Part shown: positions 1-5,675 of the stretch, piece after piece | Numbering within the stretch: position 1 is the stretch's first letter | Layout: each line of letters starts with the position of its first letter | From: an uncultured Succinatimonas sp. | GTDB taxonomy: Bacteria > Pseudomonadota > Gammaproteobacteria > Enterobacterales > Succinivibrionaceae | Length of the DNA stretch: 7,890 nucleotides | Assembly: GCA_937896115.1 (NCBI GenBank) | Contig: CALBLB010000337.1 | Coordinates: forward strand, 1 to 7,890 | Reading direction: 5' to 3' | Program-made: the position numbers and the translations under genes | The notes under the pieces: generated by a model | What the model was told of the DNA's origin: nothing | The model's database searches: none | What the model saw: the letters and a program-made list of their open reading frames with translations, nothing else

Positions 1-1130
1 ACCTCATCTTCCGGATCATCGAGATTGATGGTAGGAGGGCAGATCTGATCACGCAAAGCCAGCACCGTGATCACGGCTTCAATGGCACCGGCTGCTCCCA
101 ACAGATGTCCGGTCATGGATTTTGTGGAACTCATGCAGGTATGAGCAGGAGCATCTCCCCAAATGCTCTTTACCGCACGCAACTCGGACAGATCGCCTAC
201 ATGGGTTGAAGTGCCGTGAGCATTGATATAATTGACGCGCTCAGGCTCAATTCCGGCATCTTGCAAAGCAGCTTTGATAGAACGAACCGCACCTTCACCG
301 TGTTCAGGAGTAGCTGTCATGTGGAAAGCGTCTCCGCTCATGCCGAAACCGCACAACTCTGCGTAAATTTTGGCACCGCGAGCTTTGGCGTGTTCATACT
401 CTTCAAGCACCATCACACCGGCACCGTCGCCTAAGATAAAGCCGTCACGATTCTTATCCCAAGGACGCGAAGCCTTTTCTGGTTCGTCGTTGCGATGAGA
501 CAGAGCCTTTAAAGCGCTGAAGCCGCCGATCCCCATAGGAGTGGAAGCCTTTTCAGAACCTCCGCAAACCATAACATCGGCATCACCGTACTGAATAAGA
601 CGGGCAGAAAGACCGATGGCGTGAGTACCGGTAGCACAGGCAGTCACCATGGAAAGATTAGGACCGCGCAGACCTTTCATGATGGAAAGTTGGCCAGAAA
701 CCATATTGATGATCGTCGACGGCACAAAGAAAGGGCTGATCCCGCGAGGACCGCGAGCGGCCAAACCGTTAATATTTTTCTCTATGAGAGTAAGACCGCC
801 TATACCTGAGCCGATCATGGTGCCGATACGATCACGATTTTCATCATTAATCTCAAGACCAGAATCGTCAAGAGCCATAATGCCGGCAGCAATACCGTAC
901 TGGATGAACTCATCCATCTTACGCTGTTCTTTGGCATTGATGCCCCATTGTTCGGCGTCAAAGCCTTTGACGGTACCGGCAATTTTCACCGGAAAATCGG
1001 TGACATCGAAATGTTCAATGGCACTGATGCCGCTGTGTCCGGCCAAGAGATTCTTCCATGATTCCTCGGCTGTATTGCCGACCGGAGAGAGCATGCCCAA
1101 ACCGGTTACCACTACTCTGCGATTCTGCAC
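1..1130 (-). CDS. fabF: 3-oxoacyl-[acyl-carrier-protein] synthase II (KAS II), C-terminus cut by window edge
   Basis: This cytoplasmic condensing enzyme elongates acyl-ACP with malonyl-ACP, releasing CO2. In E. coli it is the enzyme that extends palmitoleoyl-ACP to cis-vaccenoyl-ACP. 376 codons are visible; the family is about 412 residues, so roughly 36 C-terminal residues lie beyond the left edge. The thiolase-fold Cys-His-His triad is intact: Cys165 in TACATG, His305 in NAHGTST and His342 in TGHLLGAAG. RRVVVTGLGMLSPVG at the N-terminus and RKMDEFIQYG favour FabF over FabB. I chose the GTG start at 1130 because GGAG (1140-1143) lies 9 bases upstream; the in-frame TTG at 1136 is only 3 bases from it. 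A run of nine U precedes the ribosome site in the mRNA. It is the last visible gene of the fab cluster, 112 bp after acpP. Confidence 0.97.
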   Translation of the reverse strand, partial: MQNRRVVVTGLGMLSPVGNTAEESWKNLLAGHSGISAIEHFDVTDFPVKIAGTVKGFDAEQWGINAKEQRKMDEFIQYGIAAGIMALDDSGLEINDENRDRIGTMIGSGIGGLTLIEKNINGLAARGPRGISPFFVPSTIINMVSGQLSIMKGLRGPNLSMVTACATGTHAIGLSARLIQYGDADVMVCGGSEKASTPMGIGGFSALKALSHRNDEPEKASRPWDKNRDGFILGDGAGVMVLEEYEHAKARGAKIYAELCGFGMSGDAFHMTATPEHGEGAVRSIKAALQDAGIEPERVNYINAHGTSTHVGDLSELRAVKSIWGDAPAHTCMSSTKSMTGHLLGAAGAIEAVITVLALRDQICPPTINLDDPEDE

Positions 1131-1171
1131 CGTCAAAGTCTCCAAAAAAAAATTAACTGTCCTAATACAAA

Positions 1172-1199
1172 GACGGAGAAGTATAAGCGCTTCTCCCTC
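1172..1199 (-). terminator. Second hairpin in the acpP-fabF gap
   Basis: GGAGAAG (1190-1196 on the minus strand) pairs with CTTCTCC (1175-1181) across an eight-base loop. Two more pairs lie beyond a G-G mismatch. It is followed by CTTTGTATT, a weak T-rich stretch. Together with the hairpin at 1217-1233 it could lower fabF output relative to acpP. Confidence 0.4.
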
Positions 1200-1216
1200 T
1201 CATTAAAATATCAAAT

Positions 1217-1233
1217 GGCGGGAAATTCCCGCC
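1217..1233 (-). terminator. Hairpin just after acpP (partial terminator or 3' stabiliser)
   Basis: GGCGGGAATTTCCCGCC is a perfect palindrome (8-bp arms, realistically a 6-7 bp stem) nine bases after the acpP stop codon. The following sequence is only moderately T-rich (ATTTGATATTTT), so read-through into fabF is expected. It could end most acpP transcripts or protect their 3' ends. Confidence 0.5.
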
Positions 1234-1242
1234 TGTCGAGAA

Positions 1243-1491
1243 TTACTTCTCGTCATCCTGATGCTTTTCGATGTAATCGATGGCAGCCTGAACAGTATTG
1301 ATCTTTTCGGCTTCCTCATCAGGGATTTCGGTCTTAAACTCTTCTTCAAGAGCCATCACGAGCTCTACGGTATCCAGAGAATCAGCACCGAGGTCATCGA
1401 CAAAAGATGCAGCGGGAACCACATCCTCAGGCTTTACGCAAAGCTGGTCTACAATAATCTTCTTTACACGTTCTTCAATACTGTTGCTCAT
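1243..1491 (-). CDS. acpP: Acyl carrier protein
   Basis: This small acidic cytoplasmic carrier holds growing acyl chains on a 4'-phosphopantetheine arm. It also donates acyl groups to phospholipid, lipid A and lipoate pathways. The product is 82 residues (E. coli 78), and the attachment site is Ser38 in GADSLDTVEL. The four-helix sequence is nearly colinear with E. coli, including the acidic recognition helix ELVMALEEEF. Cys18 stands where E. coli has Gly, which is mildly unusual for a protein that is generally cysteine-free. The start is set by AAGGA at 1497-1501, five bases upstream of the ATG. The gap to fabG is 188 bp, and a -10-like TATAAT lies in it, so acpP probably has its own promoter in addition to read-through. 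Hairpins follow the stop codon. Confidence 0.98.
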   Translation of the reverse strand: MSNSIEERVKKIIVDQLCVKPEDVVPAASFVDDLGADSLDTVELVMALEEEFKTEIPDEEAEKINTVQAAIDYIEKHQDDEK

Positions 1492-1594
1492 TTGTTTCCT
1501 TGATCAGTTCTTGCGCCAAAAGCGCAGATCTCTGTCCTCTTTACCGTTTTAAAAGAGCCGAACCCTATGTCCGGCACCTGAAAAAGTTAAACTA

Positions 1595-1600
1595 ATTATA
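1595..1600 (-). promoter_or_regulatory. Putative -10 box of a separate acpP promoter
   Basis: A perfect TATAAT lies on the minus strand in the 188-bp fabG-acpP gap, roughly 105 bp before the acpP ATG. No convincing -35 hexamer is found 16-18 bp upstream. A dedicated acpP promoter is known in E. coli and would suit the high ACP demand. It would give an untranslated leader of about 95 bases, which contains a small TGCGC/GCGCA hairpin at 1512-1526. Confidence 0.4.
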
Positions 1601-1679
1601 TATGTTTTGCTTCCTTAATGGTAGCCACTGATGCTTATTTTTGCGCGGCATGTAACAAAGTTAAGGAAGATCAACATAA

Positions 1680-2423
1680 TTAACCGCAATAAAGTCCGCC
1701 GTTAACGTCTATAACGGTTCCTGTTATGTAAGATGCAAGATCCGAAGCTAAGAAAAGCGCCGATCCTGCTATGTCCTCTGCAGTGGCCGCGCGCTTTAAC
1801 GGTATGGTATCGGTCCAGGCCTTAAGTTGCTCAGGATTTAACGATGCGGTCATATCGGTTGCCACAAATCCCGGGGCTATGCAATTGACGGTTATACCGC
1901 GTGACGCGACTTCCTTTGCAAGTGATTTTGAAAAGCCGATTAACCCGGCTTTAGCCGCTGCATAATTACATTGTCCGGCGTTACCGGTCTCCCCGACGAT
2001 TGAGGCTATGCTGATGATACGTCCTTGGCGTTTTTTCATCATTTTGGCAGAGCATAATTTAGCCAAACGCATCTGCGCGGTAAGATTGCACTGAATAACG
2101 TCATTCCAGTCCTGATCTTTCATGCGCATGAGCAAAGTATCTCGAGTAATTCCCGCATTGTTTACGAGAACATAAGGTACATCATGCTTTTGGGCTACGG
2201 CGTTAAAAAACGCATCGACGCTTTCATTATCAAGAGCATTCATAACGTAGCCCTCGCCGTTGCCATTTAAATAAGCAGTAATGTCATCAGCGCCTTTTTG
2301 CGAGGTGGCAGTACCGCAAACTACGGCACCGTGGGATGCAAATTCCAAGGCTATTGCCTTACCTATACCGCGTGATGCACCGGTAACGAGCACCAGTTTT
2401 CCCGAAAAATCCAAATCAAACAT
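1680..2423 (-). CDS. fabG: 3-oxoacyl-[acyl-carrier-protein] reductase
   Basis: This NADPH-dependent enzyme reduces 3-oxoacyl-ACP to (R)-3-hydroxyacyl-ACP, the first reduction of each elongation cycle. The product is 247 residues (E. coli 244), a classical short-chain dehydrogenase. The Rossmann nucleotide loop is TGASRGIG (residues 14-21) and NNAG is at 88-91. The catalytic tetrad is Asn113, Ser141, Tyr154 and Lys158 (NYAAAKAG). ITRDTLLMRMKD and the C-terminal ITGTVIDVNGG match FabG rather than other reductases of the superfamily. The ATG at 2423 is preceded by AAGGA (2431-2435) with a 7-base spacer. It starts 23 bp after the fabD stop, so the two are almost certainly co-transcribed. Confidence 0.97.
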   Translation of the reverse strand: MFDLDFSGKLVLVTGASRGIGKAIALEFASHGAVVCGTATSQKGADDITAYLNGNGEGYVMNALDNESVDAFFNAVAQKHDVPYVLVNNAGITRDTLLMRMKDQDWNDVIQCNLTAQMRLAKLCSAKMMKKRQGRIISIASIVGETGNAGQCNYAAAKAGLIGFSKSLAKEVASRGITVNCIAPGFVATDMTASLNPEQLKAWTDTIPLKRAATAEDIAGSALFLASDLASYITGTVIDVNGGLYCG

Positions 2424-2446
2424 ACGACTTTCCTTATGTTTAATAA

Positions 2447-3382
2447 TTAGTTCAAAACTTCCAGAGTCTTGGTTAAAGACTCAGGATCCCCGACATTGGC
2501 AGCAATAAGACTGCGTTCAATGCGACGCAACATGCCGGAGAGTACGCGATTAGGTCCCATTTCTACCAGTACTTCAACTCCGGATGCCTTCATGCTGGAA
2601 ACGGTTTCTACCCAGCGTACCGGACCTACTAACTGGCGCACCAAGGCATCTTTGATCTCAGATGCTTTAGTCTCAGGCTTGGCAAAAGCATTGGAATACA
2701 CAGGGATCTTGGCATCGCTTATCTTAAGTTTATTTAAAGCCTCGGAAAGCTTGTCAGCAGCGCTTTGCATAAGCGGGCAATGAGAAGGTGCGGATACAGC
2801 CAAAGGAACCACACGACGGGCACCTTTTGACGTCAAGATTTCAGAGACCTTGGCAACCCCCTGAGCAGTACCTGATACCACTACCTGCCCCGGCGTATTG
2901 AAATTGGCTGCCCAGACTTTACTTCCGGCAGTTGAAACCTCATCACAAGCCTTGACAATAACCTCATCATCCAAGCCCAAAACCGCAGCCATGGCACCTT
3001 CGCCTTGGGGAACTGCATCCTGCATAGCCTGACCGCGCAGACGAACCAAACGCACGGCATCGGCAAAATCCAAAACTCCGGCACAGACTAAAGCGCTGTA
3101 CTCACCCAAAGAATGCCCTGCCATGCAAGCAGGCATTTCATCGCATTGAGCGGCAAAAGCACGGAATGCAGCCACAGATGCAGTAAGAATGGCAGGCTGG
3201 GTCACTTCGGTACGATTAAGTTCGCTTTCAGGACCTTCCAGCGTCACTTTCTTAAGATCATATCCCAAGGCATCAGATGCTTCTTCGTACACGGAAGCTA
3301 CCACGGTATTATCCATAAAAGAAGCAAACATACCTACAGACTGCGATCCTTGTCCCGGGAAAACGGCTGCAAATTTTTTCAT
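2447..3382 (-). CDS. fabD: Malonyl-CoA:ACP transacylase
   Basis: This enzyme transfers malonyl from CoA to the ACP phosphopantetheine, supplying the extender unit for FabH and FabF. It has 311 residues from the ATG at 3382 (E. coli 309). Numbered from that ATG, the GQGSQ oxyanion-hole motif is at 10-14, the nucleophile is Ser91 in GHSLGEYSAL, Arg116 (RLRGQ) binds the malonyl carboxylate, and His201 (APSHC) is the catalytic base. A TTG two codons upstream (3388) is in frame and would add two residues. ATG is preferred because the family begins close to FAFVFPGQGSQ, though neither start has a normally spaced ribosome site. AGGAG (3407-3411) lies 24 bases from the ATG, with a perfect hairpin between them. 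It follows fabH and precedes fabG by 23 bp. Confidence 0.96.
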   Translation of the reverse strand: MKKFAAVFPGQGSQSVGMFASFMDNTVVASVYEEASDALGYDLKKVTLEGPESELNRTEVTQPAILTASVAAFRAFAAQCDEMPACMAGHSLGEYSALVCAGVLDFADAVRLVRLRGQAMQDAVPQGEGAMAAVLGLDDEVIVKACDEVSTAGSKVWAANFNTPGQVVVSGTAQGVAKVSEILTSKGARRVVPLAVSAPSHCPLMQSAADKLSEALNKLKISDAKIPVYSNAFAKPETKASEIKDALVRQLVGPVRWVETVSSMKASGVEVLVEMGPNRVLSGMLRRIERSLIAANVGDPESLTKTLEVLN

Positions 3383-3390
3383 GTTCAAAC

Positions 3391-3411
3391 CCGCGCTAAA
3401 GCGCGGCTCCT
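3391..3411 (-). promoter_or_regulatory. fabD ribosome site separated from the start by a hairpin
   Basis: Reading the minus strand, AGGAG (3407-3411) is followed at once by CCGCGCTTTAGCGCGG (3391-3406), a perfect 6-bp GC stem with a four-base loop, then 8 bases and the fabD ATG (3382). The linear distance from the ribosome site to the ATG is 24 bases, too long for normal initiation. If the stem folds, the effective distance becomes about 8 bases, which is near optimal. No other good ribosome site precedes fabD. Confidence 0.6.
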
Positions 3412-3434
3412 AACCAACACTGTTAAAAAGGAAG

Positions 3435-3468
3435 AAAACGCCGTATAAACAGCGCAAGGCTGCGTTTT
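3435..3468 (-). terminator. Possible attenuator hairpin after fabH
   Basis: On the minus strand AAAACGC, starting in the fabH stop codon, can pair with GCGTTTT 20 bases later, with a smaller CAGC/GCTG stem inside the loop. The downstream arm runs into a T-rich stretch (TTTTCTTCCTTTTT). It could act as a weak terminator or attenuator between fabH and fabD. Pairing is AT-heavy and the structure is unproven. Confidence 0.3.
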
Positions 3469-4435
3469 AATAACGAATGAGGGCTGATCCCCAAGTAAAA
3501 CCGCCGCCGAAAGATTCGATAAGTAAAAGATCTCCGCGTTTGATCTTTGAAGTACGCACGCCTTCATCCAAAGCCAAAGCTACTGATGCAGAAGACGTAT
3601 TTCCGTGCCTGTCCAAAGTGAGTATAACTCTGGACATATCGAGTCCAAGTTTTTTGGCCGTTGCAGAAATGATACGCAAATTGGCCTGATGAGGTACCAA
3701 AAAATCAAGCTCTTCCGGCTTGACTCCGCCTGACTGTAAAGTATCGGTCACTAATTTGGAAAGACAAGTCACGGCATGCCTGAAAACTTCATTGCCCTTC
3801 ATATAAAGATAGCAATTGTCGGCATCGTTGCCACCGCGCGTAGGAAAAGGCAGACGCAACAGCGGGGCATAAACAGGATCTGATGACAACTTCACTGCCA
3901 ATGTTCCCTGAACCTGCGATGAACCGACAACGCAGGCACCGGCTCCGTCGCCAAACAGAATGATGGTAGTCCTGTCATGAGGATCACATGCTCTTGACAT
4001 AAGATCGCTGCCAATAACTAAGATCTTATCGGCCATTTTGCTCATGATCATGCTATGTGCAAGACCGTAACCGTAGCTAAACCCTGCACAGGCAGCGGCT
4101 ACATCAAAAGCGGGAACCCCGGCAATTCCCAACATTCCTGCTATTTCACAAGCTGTAGACGGAAAAGCATTCTTCCCGGAAGTAGTAGCACAAATTACCG
4201 CACCGATCTCCGAAGGATCCAGTGCGGCAGCTTCCAATGCTTTTCGTGCGGCGGCGCATCCCATTGTTGCGGCTGTTTCATCTGGAGAGGCAATACGGCG
4301 CTCTTTGATCCCAGTACGTTCCACAATCCATTCGTCGGATGTATCCACCATCTTTTCGAGATCGGCATTGGAGCGGATCTGTTCCGGAAGATAGCTGCCG
4401 GTGCCTAGAATTCTAGTGAACAAGAAATTCCCCAT
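3467..4435 (-). CDS. fabH: 3-oxoacyl-[acyl-carrier-protein] synthase III (KAS III)
   Basis: This enzyme starts type II fatty-acid synthesis by condensing acetyl-CoA with malonyl-ACP to acetoacetyl-ACP. The product is 322 residues from the ATG at 4435 (E. coli 317). The Cys-His-Asn triad is Cys116 in AAACAGFSYG, His249 in VPHQANLRII and Asn279 in RHGNTSSAS. TSDEWIVERTGI and the GGGFTWGSALIRY end are typical. The start is uncertain. The ATG at 4435 has no Shine-Dalgarno sequence, only A-rich leader. An in-frame TTG at 4423 has GGGGA a few bases before it and would give MFTRILGTGSYLPEQ, which lines up exactly with the E. coli N-terminus. It is the first intact gene of this fab cluster, with a promoter-like extended -10 about 30 bp upstream. 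Confidence 0.96.
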   Translation of the reverse strand: MGNFLFTRILGTGSYLPEQIRSNADLEKMVDTSDEWIVERTGIKERRIASPDETAATMGCAAARKALEAAALDPSEIGAVICATTSGKNAFPSTACEIAGMLGIAGVPAFDVAAACAGFSYGYGLAHSMIMSKMADKILVIGSDLMSRACDPHDRTTIILFGDGAGACVVGSSQVQGTLAVKLSSDPVYAPLLRLPFPTRGGNDADNCYLYMKGNEVFRHAVTCLSKLVTDTLQSGGVKPEELDFLVPHQANLRIISATAKKLGLDMSRVILTLDRHGNTSSASVALALDEGVRTSKIKRGDLLLIESFGGGFTWGSALIRY

Positions 4436-4464
4436 TTTTTATTTGTTAAATTGCATGATGGCTT

Positions 4465-4473
4465 ATTTTAGCA
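4465..4473 (-). promoter_or_regulatory. Putative extended -10 promoter for fabH
   Basis: On the minus strand TGC followed by TAAAAT forms an extended -10 element (TAAAAT at 4465-4470, TGC at 4471-4473) about 30 bp before the fabH ATG. The -35 region is poor (ACAGTG-like) and is flanked by a direct repeat, which would suit an activator-assisted promoter. This would drive the whole fab cluster. It is a motif match only. Confidence 0.45.
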
Positions 4474-4477
4474 AAAA

Positions 4478-4500
4478 ACCAAGAGTCACTGTTACCAAGA
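4478..4500 (-). repeat. Direct repeat TCTTGGT over the fabH -35 region
   Basis: TCTTGGT occurs twice on the minus strand, at 4478-4484 and 4494-4500, with a 16-bp period and the putative -35 between the copies. The arrangement resembles a tandem regulator site next to the fabH -10 box. The repeat is only 7 bp long and may be chance. Confidence 0.35.
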
Positions 4501-4573
4501 AAACAAAGCAAAGAAAGCCTGTTTATTCAATGAATGCACCTGTAAACGATCTCCACGATTTTAATATTCGTAT

Positions 4574-5031
4574 TTAAAGCTCGCTTTTTCCGTAGCAATG
4601 AGGACACTGCGCCCCGTGACAAATTACCTGAGACAGCAAATAAATCACCGTTTCATCAGTGTCCAAGTCATGAAACCAACGCTTATGATATTGAAAGACG
4701 GTAAGTCGTCCGTCGCATAAAGCACAGCAATACTTTAGCTAAAACTCCGTATTTAAGGCTAGCACGAATGATCCTTTTCCCGTCAAGAGTTTTGTCTTCC
4801 TCTGTGTATTCAAAAGAATTTCGCGCTAAAATGATCATGCGTGTTAACGCATCGCGATCATTCAGCCGTCCAAAACTGGGATGATCGCGATCCTCTCCTA
4901 AAATTCTGTAAAAACTGCAACGAAGCAGATCGTACTCCCATCAAAACTGCTGAATATCTTGCAGTCATATTTAAATCCAAACTAAGTCCAGGACCCCTGC
5001 GGAGCATATACAGATCATCTTTTGTCGATGC
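4574..5031 (-). pseudogene. Frame-broken gene for a small Cys-rich, zinc-ribbon-like protein
   Basis: No intact minus-strand ORF exists here, but three adjacent segments in three frames join into one protein-like reading. Segment 1 runs from about 5031 (first ATG at 5007) and includes LSLDLNMTARYSAVLM. Segment 2, from about 4940, includes YRILGEDRDHPSFGRLN and DGKRIIRASLKYGVLAK. Segment 3, from about 4735 to the TAA at 4574-4576, includes CCALCDGRLTVFQYHKRW and CHGAQCPHCYGKSEL. Both breaks are repaired by removing one base, near a GGG run (4926-4944) and an AAA run (4727-4739). The repaired product is about 143 residues with CxxC-x36-CxxC near its end, suggesting metal binding. I do not recognise the family. 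The order of helices then CxxC pairs faintly recalls FlhC-type regulators, but spacing differs and I would not name it so. It is a decayed gene or an assembly error at homopolymers. It points toward fabH, in the usual place of plsX. Confidence 0.6.
4831..4891. repeat. Nested inverted repeats built on ATCGCGAT
   Basis: ATCGCGATCAT (4851-4861) and ATGATCGCGAT (4881-4891) are a perfect 11-bp inverted repeat with a 19-bp spacer. The left arm can also fold back on 4831-4846 (ATGATC with GATCAT, ATGCGT with ACGCAT). The repeats lie inside the frame-broken gene, where both copies encode an Asp-Arg-Asp motif, so they may partly reflect coding constraint. Confidence 0.5.
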
Positions 5032-5079
5032 TTAAACGGACAAACCTACAAAACAAAAATGAAACAAACTGAATTGACT

Positions 5080-5108
5080 TAGACAATAAAATAATCTTGA
5101 TATACAAT
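5080..5108 (+). promoter_or_regulatory. Promoter of the UPF0149-like gene
   Basis: TAGACA (5080-5085) and TACAAT (5103-5108) each match the sigma-70 consensus at 5 of 6 positions with a 17-bp spacer. The expected start of transcription is near 5115, giving a leader of about 40 bases. The leader is almost entirely A/T and has no Shine-Dalgarno sequence. Confidence 0.55.
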
Positions 5109-5156
5109 AAGTTACTTTATTTTTAACAAAAATTATTTTATTTTCATACAATTAAC

Positions 5157-5675
5157 ATGATCGATACTTCTTCAACTAAGAAATTATTAAAAGCCGGTCT
5201 CACCGACGAAGAATATATGTGGCTCGGATTTATTGCCGGCGCAATAGCAAAAGGGTTGATTCCCGGAGAAAAAGAGCTGAATACTGCGTTAAAAGACCTT
5301 CTCAACGGAGGTGAAACGCTGCCGGGAGCTCTCAGCGCCGCCATAACATCCGAAGCATTGGGGATAAAACACTCTTTTGAATCCAAAATACCGCAAGTTT
5401 TGCCTTTTCCTGATGAACACGCCCAAGATCACGAAAAATTACGGGCACTTGCAGAATTGGCTTCAGGTTTAAATTTAGGTCTGGCTTTGGAAAAAGGCAA
5501 AGGAATGGCAAGTGCCTTAGAAAAAGGCGCACTTTTAGATTTCGTGCGCACCTTAGGTGACATAGCCAAAGTAGATCTCGACGGAACCATTGATCCTGAA
5601 GATCTGAAATCGGTACTTGATTACATAAACGAGCAACTGTCCCAGATCTTTGAAAAAAATCAGAATTATTCCTGA
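5157..5675 (+). CDS. Putative UPF0149 (YgfB/YecA-like) family protein, divergent
   Basis: This 172-residue, acidic, probably helical soluble protein has no signal peptide or membrane segment. Its pattern resembles YgfB. An N-terminal LTDEEYMWLGFIAGAIAKG matches the 'LTPAEMHGLISGMICGG' type motif. A central PFPDEHA followed by a helix ending SGLNLGLAL parallels the YgfB 'LPDGDD...WVNHFLLGLG' block. A C-terminal LLDFVRTLGDIAKVD and DPEDLKSVLDYINEQL parallels 'LRNIAQLG...EEIIEYVR'. The C-terminal SecA-like zinc motif of longer YecA proteins is absent. In Pseudomonas aeruginosa YgfB affects control of a cell-lysis/beta-lactam response pathway; no role can be assigned here. The ATG has no Shine-Dalgarno sequence and an A/T-rich leader, but a good promoter lies about 50 bp upstream. 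Its last 10 bp overlap the 3' end of convergent uvrB. The reading frame is secure; the family call is by eye. Confidence 0.75.
   Translation: MIDTSSTKKLLKAGLTDEEYMWLGFIAGAIAKGLIPGEKELNTALKDLLNGGETLPGALSAAITSEALGIKHSFESKIPQVLPFPDEHAQDHEKLRALAELASGLNLGLALEKGKGMASALEKGALLDFVRTLGDIAKVDLDGTIDPEDLKSVLDYINEQLSQIFEKNQNYS

Larger units (their letters stand above)
4436..5156. other. 720-bp gap between fabH and the UPF0149-like gene
   Basis: No intact gene is seen. From left to right it holds the fabH leader and promoter-like sequence (4436-4510), a plain stretch (4511-4573), the frame-broken zinc-ribbon-like gene (4574-5031), and a very A/T-rich segment (5041-5156) carrying the promoter of the plus-strand gene. 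A 64-codon plus-strand frame at 4841-5035 is judged a shadow of the broken gene. Confidence 0.6.

Noticed and set aside
649..1206. 185-codon plus-strand open frame opposite fabF
   Set aside because: It is antisense to the clearly homologous fabF coding frame and has an unlikely, Pro/Ser/Arg-rich composition with no ribosome site; a shadow of fabF codon use.
4574..5007. Programmed frameshifting as an explanation for the broken gene
   Set aside because: Two separate shifts would be needed, and neither site shows a recognised slippery heptamer or a release-factor-2-like arrangement; decay or sequence error is simpler.
4841..5035. 64-codon plus-strand open frame, with a CKNC motif, between fabH and the UPF0149-like gene
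   Set aside because: It lies opposite the minus-strand broken gene, whose joined reading is longer and more protein-like; no ribosome site and no recognisable family. Not wholly excluded.
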